The notes beneath the pieces are model-generated. The model saw only the letters and a program-made list of their open reading frames with translations. It had not been told where the DNA came from and did no database searches. A program made the position numbers and the translations under genes. Shown piece by piece: positions 1-9,678 of a stretch of DNA of 64,000 nt (the stretch's first letter is position 1; each line of letters opens with the position of its first letter). Source of the DNA: Zasmidium citrigriseum (Eukaryota; Ascomycota; Dothideomycetes; Mycosphaerellales; Mycosphaerellaceae); NCBI GenBank assembly GCA_002786025.1, contig NHNW01000014.1:826904-890903 (forward strand), in the 5' to 3' direction.

Positions 1-892
1 TCCTGCGGCCCCTGCTAATGGAGCGGAACAGGCGCAGCATTTGTAGGAGCCTTGCTGCCCGACAATGGTTTGTGGCGACACGTTGCTCCACTCAGATGCA
101 GAGGCTGCGCTGGTCCAGCGGGCGTGTCAACAAACACCGTAAACAAAAAGCTCACGCGCCTTATCGCCAGTGAATGAAGGCACGGGCAGACGCCAAAGCA
201 ACAGACAATGTGCTTTTGACCTCGTCGGCGCCGGAGCACGGCTTATCAGCCTGCTTCTGGCTGTCACAACCGCACCTCTCTCGCACGCACGTGAAGATGT
301 ACTACGCGCATCCCGGCCAGATCACCAGAGATGCTGCCAATGAGCACGAGCCAACGCGCCACACGCCAGGGAAAAACTATGGCGACACCACCAAAGCACC
401 CCCACTCACAATTCCCCCTACTAATAATGTTGATATCACGAGGACTGCGTGACTGCGGCGGTGAACATCAGCGCTATCCGGGCCAGATAAGTGCTGCAAT
501 TCACTGCAGCTCCTCATGCCGCCCCGTGTCATGGTGACGACGGCGACTGGTGGTACAGTGCACCTCCATGCAGCCTGCACCCCAAGGTTTAGCCTCAACT
601 TAAGCGACCGCCCGCTACTGCATCCATTTCGAGCATCCAATTCCAGTGCAAGAAAAAATTCGCATCCACACCTCCGACACTTGTTGCATGGAGTGGCAGA
701 CCGGCTACAGCATCCGATCACCATCAACGGCCTTCCCGGTTGCGTGAGGCGTCACGACATCCCTTCACCGCCGCCTCCTCGAACAGCTTCCTGCAAGATC
801 TGCATCTGCACAGAGCTGTGCAACGAGCTCTCCCAGCTCCTGAGCCCTTGCCGCTTGCAGATAGACCATCGCGACCACAAAACAGCTCAACC
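1..892. other. No supported gene
   Basis: Short overlapping open frames exist on both strands but none resembles a known family or has clear splice signals. The last part is the presumed promoter and 5' leader of the EIF1AD-like gene that starts at 893. A gene lying mostly off the left edge cannot be excluded. Confidence 0.5.
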
Positions 893-1303
893 ATGCCTAA
901 ACCCAAGCGCAACGTCCAAGCCGTGCAAGAAGACACCCTCACACCCCCGGACTCACTCTCCTCCGGCCAGAAAATCGCTCGCGTCAAAAATGCCGCTGGC
1001 AACAATCTGTACAACCTCGAGCTGCCCGATGGTGAGGCACTTCTTGCCGAGCTGCCTGCCAAATTTCGCTCCACCATCTGGATGAAACGCGGGTCGTATG
1101 TACTTGTCGACACTACTTCCTTGGCCGCCCGCGACAATAAGCTCGGTGGCGAGATTGTGAATGTCGTTGGCGATGTCAAGGCTTGGATGAAAGCTCCCTT
1201 TTGGCCCAAGGAGTTTGCGGCTACCAAGTCGAGCTATCAGCAGGACTCGGATGAGGAGTCGGATGCGGGTCCGCAGATGCCACCTTCTGATGATGAGAAT
1301 TGA
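893..1303 (+). CDS. EIF1AD: EIF1AD-like S1/eIF1A-domain RNA-binding protein
   Basis: Intronless gene for about 136 residues. Residues about 20-80 form an eIF1A-type OB fold, with a stretch reading NLYNLELPDGEALLAELP followed by RSTIWMKRGSYVLVD, the typical S1-IF1-like core of EIF1AD (Obelix) proteins. The tail is acidic (SDEESDAGPQMPPSDDEN), as in that family. The start was placed at the ATG at 893 because it precedes the conserved MPKPKRN segment; the open frame extends upstream but that part is not conserved-looking. By homology the protein binds RNA and is probably nuclear or cytosolic; its exact role in fungi is not established. It converges on ALG3 with 52 bp between the stop codons. A general eIF1A paralogue is the only real alternative. 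Confidence 0.85.
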   Translation: MPKPKRNVQAVQEDTLTPPDSLSSGQKIARVKNAAGNNLYNLELPDGEALLAELPAKFRSTIWMKRGSYVLVDTTSLAARDNKLGGEIVNVVGDVKAWMKAPFWPKEFAATKSSYQQDSDEESDAGPQMPPSDDEN

Positions 1304-1355
1304 GATGAGGCATATTTCGCCTCCGAAGCTGAAGCTTTTGTGGTCTGGAGCTATT

Positions 1356-2785
1356 TTACTCTGCATGCTTGTGTTCATGTACCCCAGACTTCCCTGCTGT
1401 CCCGTTCTCCTTTGCAGCGGTCAGGTATGGGCTTGTCCCTATCCAAACACTGCCGACGGTCATTGCCAAGCAGCCAACTACCACCATCGAGCTCGCACTG
1501 GTACTTGGGTACACGTTCCACGCCCACTCCTGCGCCATGCATATTGCGTAGATCAAGACCGGGTGCATGCCACTTCTCCAGAGCAGGAATGGGGTTGCCC
1601 AGGCGATGTAGACGAAGAATTGGTAGTGCAGGCTCCTTGCACATAAGCAGCCGATGAGCATCGAGGTCAAGATTGCTGTCAGGATGAAGTTGGGTGTCAC
1701 CTTGCGCGAGATGCGGTTCTCTTCTTCTTTCGGTGGAGGTTGGAGGAGTTTGTCGACTGCCTCTGGTACACTCCAACCCGAAGGTGCCAGCCATCTGCCA
1801 GCGCCGAAGGTGTAAAGAAGGGCTAGGTGGAGGGTAATCAGAAGAAGCGAGAATGGTCTCCCAAGGAACCTCTGCTCGCCCACAAACCGCCAATTCACCG
1901 TCCACTTGAACATGAACGTTCGGGACAACTCAAAAGCCCTCGTAACATAGCTCCTCAGACCTCCCAGTATGAATGGATACGCCAGTAGCGTCTACTCCAA
2001 CATTAGCAATCATCAACATAAAGCCCTATTCTACTCACCTGCACCTGCCCAATACTCTGCGCCTGATAAAACGCCCGATTCCTCCCCATCCCCTGCCAAA
2101 GCACCATCCCCACCGCCGGCAACGCCAACAACAAACTCATCTTCACTCCCACCCCAAACGCGTACGTCAAGGTCCCCACCGTCCAGAACCTTTTCTGCCA
2201 GCACCAGATCGCCACCCACAGAAACAGCACCGCGAAGCAGTCATTGAATAGCCGCAGAACGAAGATGGAATGCACCCGTTTGCTTAGACTCAAGAGGGGG
2301 AGGGTGTATGGCGGCACGCCGGCCTGCCGATAGGTTTGTATCACGAAGAAGAGGGTTAGCGTGTACAGAGCCGAGAAGATTATTTGAGCTGTGAGGATGT
2401 CTTCGCCGGAGGAGGTTAGGTAGTGCAGGGCGCGGTAGATGTCTTGCGAGTCAGCTTGACGTCGATTTGGGGGTTTGAGGATTGTGACTTACAGACATGC
2501 GCAGCGGGATAAACCAACGGTCCCGTATCACCGTGAATTTTGGCGTAGTCTCGTTCTCCCGTGAGGTAGATTTCGATTTGTTGCATGTAGGCTGTCCAGT
2601 CAATCTCTGTATCTAGCATCACATTGTCAGAATGGGTTGTCTGAATTTAAGGGGTCAAGATTACATGGGATTTGCCAGACTATGAGACCGCAGAGGACGG
2701 CGTCGCCGAGGAGTTGGATCGGGGCTGTCCATTTCGTGTAGTGAGGGTCTGTTATTAGTTTGTTGGCGTTTTTGAGGAGGTCCAT
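1356..2785 (-). CDS. ALG3: Dol-P-Man:Man5GlcNAc2-PP-Dol alpha-1,3-mannosyltransferase
   Basis: Four exons on the minus strand: 2785-2665, 2612-2493, 2442-2039 and 1991-1356, coding for 426 residues, the usual ALG3 length. The enzyme adds the first lumenal mannose to the lipid-linked oligosaccharide for N-glycosylation in the ER. Diagnostic stretches are [14 protein letters not shown] and [17 protein letters not shown] near the N terminus, spanning exon joins that only make sense after splicing, and [17 protein letters not shown] late in the protein. Many hydrophobic segments fit a polytopic ER membrane protein. Introns are 52, 50 and 47 bp with GTAATC, GTAAGT and GTGAGT donors. No defects are seen. 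The identification is secure; only the initiator ATG is an inference, supported by the lack of coding sequence upstream. Confidence 0.93.
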
Positions 2786-3003
2786 GGTGGTGGGAGGGTG
2801 AGATGTGTTGGGTGTGGAAGTGGTGGACGTGGTCGAAAGATGGAAAGCCGTTGGAGGATTTTCGGGCCGATGGGCCGGTTGGTGCCTTAGGCATGAAAGA
2901 TATAATGAAGCACAGCTTCGATGATTGTGTATATGAAAGTCACGCTTCGCTAATGCAAAAGAAAGAAGAAACCACCGCCGATCTCTACAGATGATGTTTC
3001 TGT

Positions 3004-3882
3004 TCAGAAAAGCCGACCCTGAGCAGCATCTTTCACATCCCTCTCATCCACATAATCTCCCTCCAACTCAACCCTCTCCCTCGTCACCGGAGCCTCGACC
3101 GGCACTTGCACGGAATTCGGCGGCAGCTCCACCACATCTCTCCCATCAGACTCAATCGGACTCCTCTTCTCCATACTACTAACATACCCCATCGTCGGCG
3201 CCGTAGATCCAGACCCAGGCGCAGGCGAAAACGGTTGGGCACTCATCGGCGTATCCTGCAGCAACATACCACTCTTCGATTCGTGTTGCTGTGACTTCCT
3301 CTTCCTCCGTATACACAGCCAAGTCGACAGCCCTGCGATGGCCGCGACGAGCGGGATGCCGACTCCTAGACCGACGCCGAGGCCGATTTTGAGGGTTTTG
3401 TCGGTGGGTTTGTCGCGGATGTAGAAGCGCGTGCTGTTGCTTACGCAGTTTTCGCAACTTTGGTTGTTGGTGTTGTAGAGGTAGAGCCAGAAGGGGTCGT
3501 CGCGGCTCATGTTTTTTGTGAGTTTGTGCGCGGACCAGGCGTGTTCTGTTATTGAGGGGCCGACGCCGTCTGTGTGGAGAGTTAGTGTTGGTTGATCTGA
3601 GAGGTCTAGGAGTGATGGTGGCTTACCTTCCAGTTTGTTGTATGCTGTATGGCCGAGATCATTGGGGCCTTGGAATATGTAGACGGATGTGTTCGGCCAG
3701 GTTGAGATCCAGGTGAACCTGACGTATTGTTGCGGGACAAGGTCTTTGATGTTGTCGCCTGGTTGGGCTGGTGGGTACGTGACTTGAAGAGAATTCTGTG
3801 CGGACACAACAGCACTTTGTAGAAAGATGACCAGCATCAGTGTTCGTAACAGAGTCCATAGCCTCATTCGCAACAGCTCCAT
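3004..3882 (-). CDS. Secreted/single-pass membrane protein of unknown function
   Basis: About 290 residues starting at MELLRMRLW, chosen because it gives a clean signal peptide ending near AVVSAQ; the frame is open further upstream. The ectodomain (roughly residues 30-160) has several Asn glycosylation sequons and a C-x2-C pair. One transmembrane helix follows (GLGVGLGVGIPLVAAIAGL...), then a basic stop-transfer stretch RRKRK and a Ser/Pro-rich cytoplasmic tail. This architecture recalls fungal wall-sensor-like proteins, but no WSC or Mid2 domain is recognisable, so no function is assigned. A 57-bp intron is likely at 3570-3626 (GTAAGC, CTAAC branch, CACAG); it is a multiple of three and contains no stop, so an unspliced reading is also open. 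ALG3 lies 218 bp downstream on the same strand. Confidence 0.7.
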   Translation of the reverse strand: MELLRMRLWTLLRTLMLVIFLQSAVVSAQNSLQVTYPPAQPGDNIKDLVPQQYVRFTWISTWPNTSVYIFQGPNDLGHTAYNKLEGKPPSLLDLSDQPTLTLHTDGVGPSITEHAWSAHKLTKNMSRDDPFWLYLYNTNNQSCENCVSNSTRFYIRDKPTDKTLKIGLGVGLGVGIPLVAAIAGLSTWLCIRRKRKSQQHESKSGMLLQDTPMSAQPFSPAPGSGSTAPTMGYVSSMEKRSPIESDGRDVVELPPNSVQVPVEAPVTRERVELEGDYVDERDVKDAAQGRLF

Positions 3883-4380
3883 CTTTTGTTGGAGAAATAC
3901 GAACCGCGAAAGAGTTTCGACAGGAACAAGAAAGAGAAACATGGGAGCGCCTGGACTTACAACTCAAGTATCGGATGCCATCAAACCTGCAAAGCAGTGC
4001 TGTGTGAACGGCTATCTGTTGGTTCCAGTTTTTCAGCCTCAGAGGAGTGGTTGCACGGCGTATGGCTGAGGCTTGCACAGGGCTGAAGGATTCGAAAACT
4101 AGGGCATGGACTGTAGCGATTGGTCGTTCCCTTGCAAGAAAGCTGTACATGGCGCATGGCTTGCCCTTCAGCTTTTGGCGAAGATCACTGTCGGATTCCT
4201 TCTTCTATCAAAGTCGTCTTGGCTGCGGCTTGGATTGATATTCTTGTTGATGGCGTCACTCGGCAGTACCGACCATGTAGCGAGGATAGATCGTTGATTG
4301 TCACGCATGAGACTCGCTTATGCCTCTTCTCTTTTGCTGCAATCACTCATGTCCTTCTCATGTCCCTACGCGGAGGCAGA
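3883..4380. other. Intergenic, no gene seen
   Basis: Promoter side of the membrane-protein gene on the minus strand and 3' side of the SDR gene. Plus-strand open frames here do not resemble proteins and lack splice signals. Confidence 0.5.
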
Positions 4381-5178
4381 TCAAGTAAATAACGCACCAC
4401 CGTCGACTTTGAGGATCTCCCCCGTCAAGAAAGCCGAGCGCATGCTGAAGAGATATGCCACCGCAGTCTCATCCGGTCTCCCAACTCTCTTCACCAAAGT
4501 CGACTCGCCAAACTTCTGAACAGCCGCATCGCCCATCGTGGCCAGCATCTCGGTATGAATCGCACCGGGACTGACGACATTCACCCTCACAGGAGCCATG
4601 TCAACCGCAAGCCCTTTGGCGAGAGCCTCGATGGCTCCAGCCCAGCCGATGAAGTGAGCAACGCCGGGTATAGGCTTGTGGGAGAGGACACCGGAGGTGA
4701 GAGTGATTGAGCAGGAGGCATCGACCTGGAGGTAAGTTCCCGGACTGTTGTTGATAACTTTTGCAAAGAACAATGGACCCAGGTATCGAACGTTCCAGCC
4801 CTTGAAGTAGGTCTTTGCATCGATGGCAGAGAGTGGCGTGCCCTCGAATCCGTCGCCTGCGGTGTAGACGAGGTGGTTGATGGGGCCGCCCAGGGCTTTG
4901 ATAGCCTCTTCCAGGACATGTTTGACGCTCTCCTCTAAGGTATCCTCGTCGGATAGATTGGCAGCGGTGCCAGTGACGGAATTTGCTTCGGGATAGAGGG
5001 CCTTAAACTCGGCGATCTTGGACGCAATCTTGTCCGGGTTGGAGGATGAGATATGGACGCTGCCGCCGTTCGCCAGCGCGGCTGAGACTACGGCTGCTCC
5101 AATGCCGGAAGTGCCGCCTATCACCAAAGTCCGGCTCGACTACAGAGTATTGGGATGGATCTTGACAGGGAGCGACAT
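4381..5178 (-). CDS. SDR-family oxidoreductase with an in-frame TAG at codon 13 (possible pseudogene)
   Basis: A short-chain dehydrogenase fold of about 250 residues. The Rossmann motif GGTSGIG starts the domain, and NVVSPGAIHTE and the C-terminal TGEILKVDGG are typical late SDR motifs. The best initiator is the ATG at 5178 (context CAAAATGTCG), in frame with the domain, but codon 13 at 5142-5140 is TAG. No GT donor upstream of the TAG gives a credible intron, and no ATG lies between the TAG and the Rossmann motif. Either this copy carries a nonsense mutation (CAG to TAG is one transition), or the first exon lies further upstream with TAG as its acceptor. The SDR Tyr-x3-Lys pair is also absent: the expected region reads HFIGWAGAIEALAKG. 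Some fungal SDR subfamilies lack this pair, so catalysis may be altered. Substrate unknown. Confidence 0.65.
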
Positions 5179-6762
5179 TTTGAGGAATTTGAGAGAGGAT
5201 GCGACGACGTGCAAGGAGGTCAATTGCACGCTCTTATATTCGACGCAAACTTTTCTTCGGAGCTTCCACGGATTCCTAGCACATTTATTCAGTCTCGCCA
5301 GTGGCCCACAAAGATGTTCATTCGGTGTCGTTCTCTCGACGGTGTACGTTTCCAGCTGGACATGACCGCTCAGGTCGTCTTCCAGCTTAAGTCCGTGGGG
5401 AGGATCGTAGCTCCGGCGCTAGAAATCTGTCTGATGATATCTTGATATGGTCTCCCGTACAGCTCCACCCTCTCTTGGATCACCTCGTCCGACATCTGCA
5501 TCTTCTCTCTGCCGCATCATGTTACGAAGTCTCTCCACGACTCGAGCCGTGCGCTTTTTGCTGTCACAGAGATCCCGCGCTCGCGTCCGCCTTCGTCTGG
5601 ATGATGGCAAATGAGTGCGTTGACAAGCAGAACCATCGCACGAAGAGTGCAAGACTGATGTAGCCCGCGGTCTTTCCACTCTCGCCACTGTCGTGGGAAA
5701 CGCCTGTACTCATCAGTCAGAGTGGACTTCCGTTCGCCGTCATGGCCCGTCCGTTCTTATAAAAATCTACCAAAAGCCTGCGAACCCGATGCTCCATGAC
5801 GAATGGCACATTATCAGCTCAACATCGCTGCCAATCCCAATTATACAGCGAGGCGAATCTCTCGTGTGATAAACCATGGCTTTGGAACCAGGAAAGCCCT
5901 GATGTGGCCACGCCAGTCCGGCGCCGAAGGACGTGGTAGCCGCTCGCGGGTCTCTAATGGTTTTCGACGGTCATCAAGATCCAAAGGCTTCCTCTGAGGT
6001 AGCGCAGGTGGGCAATGGCTTCTACCCGGCATTTCTCGACTCCGCTGAGTATTCAGTTCAGGAGAGACTTGAACCGGACTTTGACGTTAGGAGCGAGTAC
6101 TGGCCTCCCGGGTGACGTACGCACGCAGCCACAACAACCTTGAACGAGAGACCGATCGGTCTTACGACACTGCGCCTCCGCCTCGCGCAAGGCCTTCCGG
6201 GCATCCGCAACTGAAGAGTAACCACCGTATACGACTACCGCCGTAACGAACCATTCGCTCCCCTGACAGTGCACATCAACGAAGCTCCTTGACACTACAG
6301 AAGATGCTACGCGAGGTGTTGTTAAGCCCACGAGGTCAGGCGGCAGTTAAGATCAATTTTACGTCTTACGTATGCACTACGCAAGCCAATACGAGCGGCT
6401 GGAGACAATATCAAGGCACACGAAGTCTACAAATAACTGGTGAGTCCGCAGATGAACGTCTGACCAAGCTTTTGGTCTGGGGGTTAGTGGAAGCTTAACG
6501 AGTAAGCTAAATGAATGAATCTTTCCGCCATTGGACGCGTTACGAACGCGAGTGAGCTGCGGCTCCTACCGGTGTCCCTATTGGCATAGTGTGTATCAGC
6601 ACCATTCGTTCTGGGTCACCATGGTGGAGGCTGAGGCTCAGGCAACTGTTGCGACTGTGGCATAAGAAGGCTGGCAGGCCCCTGTGTTGTTGTGCCTGGC
6701 ATCAGCTCGTCAATCCAGACCACTTCCAATACCAAACCAACCAACTACCAACATCCAACACC
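5179..6762. other. Long intergenic stretch, no gene supported
   Basis: About 1.6 kb with only short frames on both strands. None has protein-like composition across a plausible exon set, and no repeat structure was noticed. It contains the promoters of the SDR gene (minus) and of the wall protein at 6763 (plus). Confidence 0.5.
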
Positions 6763-7197
6763 ATGCGTCTCTCGGCCCTCATCGCCATCGCCATGGGCGT
6801 CCAGGCCTATGCTCAGATCACCGACGCCGCGCAGGCATCCTCAGTCGCTTCCTCCGCCTCCCGCGCAGCTGAATCTGCCACCGGCTCCGAAAAGACCAGT
6901 CTCCAAATGCTGGCCAGTTCCGCCCACGCCTACGCGACTTCTGCCAGCAAGGAAGCGACGTCTTCCGCTAGCCGAGAGGCATCCTCATCCAGCAGAGAGG
7001 CATCCTCGTCTAGCAGGGCTTCCACCTCGAGCACCGCCGCCGCCGCCAAGGCTTCTTCCTCGTCTGCAAGTGCCAGCCGATCGTCCGCAAGCGCTTCCGC
7101 GTCATCGTCGTCTCACAATGTGAGCCCAGCCACTGCTGTGCCAGTCCTCGGAGCTGGAATTGTTGGAGCTTTGGGTGTTGTTGCTGGGATGTTGTAA
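6763..7197 (+). CDS. Ser/Ala-rich GPI-anchored cell-wall protein
   Basis: A 144-residue protein with an N-terminal signal peptide (MRLSALIAIAMGVQAYAQ), a low-complexity Ser/Ala body (about residues 25-120, with SREASSSSREA-type repeats), and a C-terminal hydrophobic tail (VPVLGAGIVGALGVVAGML) directly at the end, the usual signal for GPI attachment. There are no cysteines in the mature part, so it is not a CFEM or hydrophobin protein. It is probably a heavily O-mannosylated wall or surface protein. The ATG at 6763 was chosen because it opens the signal peptide; the frame is open further upstream without similar character. Function beyond surface structure cannot be stated. Confidence 0.8.
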   Translation: MRLSALIAIAMGVQAYAQITDAAQASSVASSASRAAESATGSEKTSLQMLASSAHAYATSASKEATSSASREASSSSREASSSSRASTSSTAAAAKASSSSASASRSSASASASSSSHNVSPATAVPVLGAGIVGALGVVAGML

Positions 7198-7577
7198 GAA
7201 TCGATGGGGTCAAGATACTGTATCAAGTAATTGAATATTGAATGTTATATGTACACGTAAACAAACCAATACGCCTGCGTCAACGCTCGCTCTCTGTCAA
7301 TCGTCATCAGCTGATCGTCCTTACTCATTACTGTCGTCTCTGTACTTCGGCGCTATCGTGCTGCTTTCGATGGCCGTAAGATGGCAGATCCTCATTGCTG
7401 CCCGGTCTGTAACACGTCTCTCATCTTCCGCGACTCGAGTCGATATTGGCCCTTGGTTGCAAGTGCGCATGTCCGGCGGTGGAGGACCTTCTGATGCAGG
7501 TCTGTTGATACTGTCGGTATTGTGCCAGTCGCCTGGTCCTGACGTATTTTCTGATCGTCGGTGCTGTTTCTGGCTTC
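7198..7577. other. Intergenic, nothing recognised
   Basis: Convergent 3' flank between the wall-protein gene and the minus-strand gene at 7578-8081. The open frames here are short and not conserved-looking. Confidence 0.5.
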
Positions 7578-8081
7578 TCAATGAGAAGATCTGACAAGAG
7601 CCATCCTGCCCTTGCGGTCCTTCTCAACTCTTACGACATTTCTTGGCGGGCTCTTCGGTCTCTCATAACGATCGCGCCCAAACAGAACAATCTCGTCTTG
7701 AGGAGCTCTTCTCACGATTCTCCTCTCTTCAACAATGTCGTATCCTGGCGGCATCGGAGCTTCCCGAATGCTCATGGCCAAATCACGCTCTGCATCTGCT
7801 TTTCGCTCCAGATTTCTTGCGCGGGCCTCTGCTTCAAGGGCCGCGATCTCAGCATTTATGTCTTCGACCCCACGTGGATCTTGTGGATGTGCCAGGACCA
7901 GCGATCCAGCGTGTGAGCGAGGCCGGATAGAGCGTGTTTCAGCTGCGTGGATACGTTCAATCACATCGTTGGCAGTCCGATTCGCGCCGCTGTGACTGGA
8001 TGACGCTTTGGAGGACGGCGGTTTGGACGAATGCTTGCTGCCGGTGTGGCTGGGAGCGACGGTCTTCACCGCGGCGGACAT
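7578..8081 (-). CDS. Conserved-looking protein of unknown function
   Basis: A 167-residue single-exon gene starting at an ATG at 8081. The N terminus is Ser/Lys/Pro-rich and looks disordered. Residues about 70-110 are charged and helical (EDINAEIAALEAEARARNLE), probably a short coiled coil. The C terminus is compact and basic (ERRIVRRAPQDEIVLFGRDR, then RPKSPPRNVVRVEKDRKGR). There is no signal peptide or membrane segment. The basic tail and lack of targeting signal would fit a nuclear or cytosolic protein. I do not recognise a domain. Coding is supported by continuous length, structured composition and third-position GC bias rather than by homology. Confidence 0.6.
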   Translation of the reverse strand: MSAAVKTVAPSHTGSKHSSKPPSSKASSSHSGANRTANDVIERIHAAETRSIRPRSHAGSLVLAHPQDPRGVEDINAEIAALEAEARARNLERKADAERDLAMSIREAPMPPGYDIVEERRIVRRAPQDEIVLFGRDRYERPKSPPRNVVRVEKDRKGRMALVRSSH

Positions 8082-8642
8082 GGCTGGAATGGGAGAATGG
8101 CTGGAGGGTGAAGGGAGAAACGGGGAGCGGAGAGAGACGATACATACTTACTGGCGAGGAAGCCCTTCACGTCATCTCTGTCTCGTGTCGACCAAAGATC
8201 CAGGCGCGAGGTTCCAGATCCAACTTGGTGAGATCTGCGCAATGACGTTGGAGACTCGGCATCGTCATTGGACGGCGCCTTCTTCAGGGGTTCCCGGCTG
8301 TATGGACCGAGACCTTCACACACCGCAGGTCATGTTTATATCGATTTCAAAATGCCTGATGATGGTTGTCCTGATGCGGCTGCCGCAGGAAACCATACTG
8401 ACTTGCTTGGATAGTAATCCAGATCAGGCTGCCATCGGGACCGCTCCAAGGCTGACCTCTTGCTCACAATGTGTTCAACAGATTATGCTGGATCATCCCG
8501 TCAAGGCTGAATCAATAGACCGGTGACCGACACAGGCTCTTTTGTTCGACATGTCTTCTTTGTCTCGGCCTTGGATAGCTGCATGTTATCATCACGGATT
8601 CTGCCATGGAGATTCACCCAAGCCTAATGTCGGGAACACGCA
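8082..8642. other. Intergenic, no gene seen
   Basis: 5' flank of the minus-strand gene ending at 8081, running up to the transposon target-site duplication. Only short frames are present. Confidence 0.45.
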
Positions 8643-8650
8643 CAAGTTCT

Positions 8651-8696
8651 CGAACTTGCTAAGGAGCGTCACCTGGATTTGCTAGGGAGCGTCACC
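8651..8696 (+). repeat. Left terminal inverted repeat of the MITE
   Basis: Starts CGAACTTGCTAAGGAGCGTC and includes two tandem copies of an 18-bp motif. It matches the reverse complement of 8949-8994 at all but three positions by eye. Confidence 0.88.
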
Positions 8697-8948
8697 AAAT
8701 TTCCATTTGATGAGGACTTTAATTGAACTTTTGTCCCCCTTCACTTTGAATAACACCTGCCTCGCCGGCGAGGCGTTGATATCCTCAATCTTTTGCGTAG
8801 TCGAAGCAAACCTGGGAGGGACCCGAGGTAGGAGGGGCCCCCCGAAGGGAGGGAGGATCTCTCGGGAGGCCCCAGGTGCAGCGGAGGGCTGGGGGGTGGG
8901 AATTCCTTATTATTAGGAATTGAAGGTGAATTGATTGAACTTGATTAA

Positions 8949-8994
8949 GGTGACGCTCCCTAGCAATTCTAGGTGACGCTCCTTAGCAAGTTCG
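8949..8994 (-). repeat. Right terminal inverted repeat of the MITE
   Basis: Reverse complement of the left repeat; it ends next to the second CAAGTTCT target-site copy at 8995-9002. Confidence 0.88.
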
Positions 8995-9189
8995 CAAGTT
9001 CTGTGCAACAACAAACGGAGACAGGGGAAGCAGTCAATCAAGAATAGCAAACTTTGCCCACGGTCTAAAAGCCGGGCCACCCATGCTGGAAAGCGACTAC
9101 CAGCTCCTCCAAGCTCTTCTCACCTCATCCTGAAGCCACCGCATTCATCTTTCCAGCACCAACAAAGAACACATTCCGCCACCGCGAAC

Positions 9190-9678
9190 ATGGTCTACAC
9201 GATGGTCTTCTATGTCGACGGCGGATGCCGTGGGAACGGAAGCATCAACGCCATTGGAGCCGCTGCAGTTGTCGAAAAGCTCAAGTCCGGCCACACCCGA
9301 ACGACCACCTGGGCGCTCGAACCGAATCGCTACCGACCCGTTACGAGCCAGAGAGCGGAAATCAGCGCCATAATTTATGCCCTAGAAGAAGCCCTGGAGA
9401 AACGGAATGAACTGGATACGTGCCCAAGACTTGACGTGACAATCTATACCGATTCCAAGTACGCCGTGAATTGCATGAACGATTGGATCTACAAGTGGTC
9501 AGGCAATGGTTGGATCAACTCGGCGGGCAATGAGGTGGCAAACAAAGATCTTATCCAGAAAGCTTCGATTTTGGATGATCGGCTGAAGGAGTTGGGGAGT
9601 GTGACTTACCAATGGATACCGCGATCTCAGAACACCGTTGCCGACGATGCGTGCAACAGCCGCCTTGACGAAATGTAA
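9190..9678 (+). CDS. Ribonuclease H domain protein
   Basis: A 162-residue protein that is essentially a single RNase H (type 1) domain. Acidic catalytic positions are visible: D10 in YVDGGCRGNG, E57 in SQRAEIS, D88 in IYTDSKYAV, and D152/D153 in TVADDACN. The fold elements are in the normal order and the frame is intact. The position matching the mobile catalytic-loop histidine of bacterial RNase HI is not histidine here (WIPRSQN). There is no N-terminal hybrid-binding domain and no targeting signal, so this is a short cytosolic or nuclear form, probably acting on RNA in RNA-DNA hybrids. It starts 196 bp from the MITE. A retroelement origin is possible in principle, but no reverse transcriptase or integrase flanks it. 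Confidence 0.85.
   Translation: MVYTMVFYVDGGCRGNGSINAIGAAAVVEKLKSGHTRTTTWALEPNRYRPVTSQRAEISAIIYALEEALEKRNELDTCPRLDVTIYTDSKYAVNCMNDWIYKWSGNGWINSAGNEVANKDLIQKASILDDRLKELGSVTYQWIPRSQNTVADDACNSRLDEM

Larger units (their letters stand above)
8651..8994. mobile_element. Non-autonomous hAT-type MITE, 344 bp, with 8-bp target duplication
   Basis: The element is bounded by 46-bp terminal inverted repeats at 8651-8696 and 8949-8994 and flanked on both sides by the same 8 bp, CAAGTTCT (8643-8650 and 8995-9002). An 8-bp target-site duplication is the hallmark of the hAT superfamily. Each inverted repeat holds two copies of a near-identical motif (TTGCTAAGGAGCGTCACC and TTGCTAGGGAGCGTCACC), giving a doubled terminal structure. 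The interior has a GC-rich G-run section around 8810-8900 and AT-rich ends. It has no transposase coding capacity; the open frame at 8707-8916 is incidental. The close match of the two inverted repeats and the perfect target duplication suggest a fairly recent insertion that escaped RIP-like decay. Confidence 0.88.

Noticed and set aside
8707..8916. Open frame inside the MITE considered as a gene
   Set aside because: Low-complexity GC-rich interior, no similarity to transposases, and the element is clearly non-autonomous.
9190..9678. RNase H gene considered as part of a retroelement
   Set aside because: It is a complete stand-alone domain with intact catalytic acids and no neighbouring reverse transcriptase, integrase or LTR.
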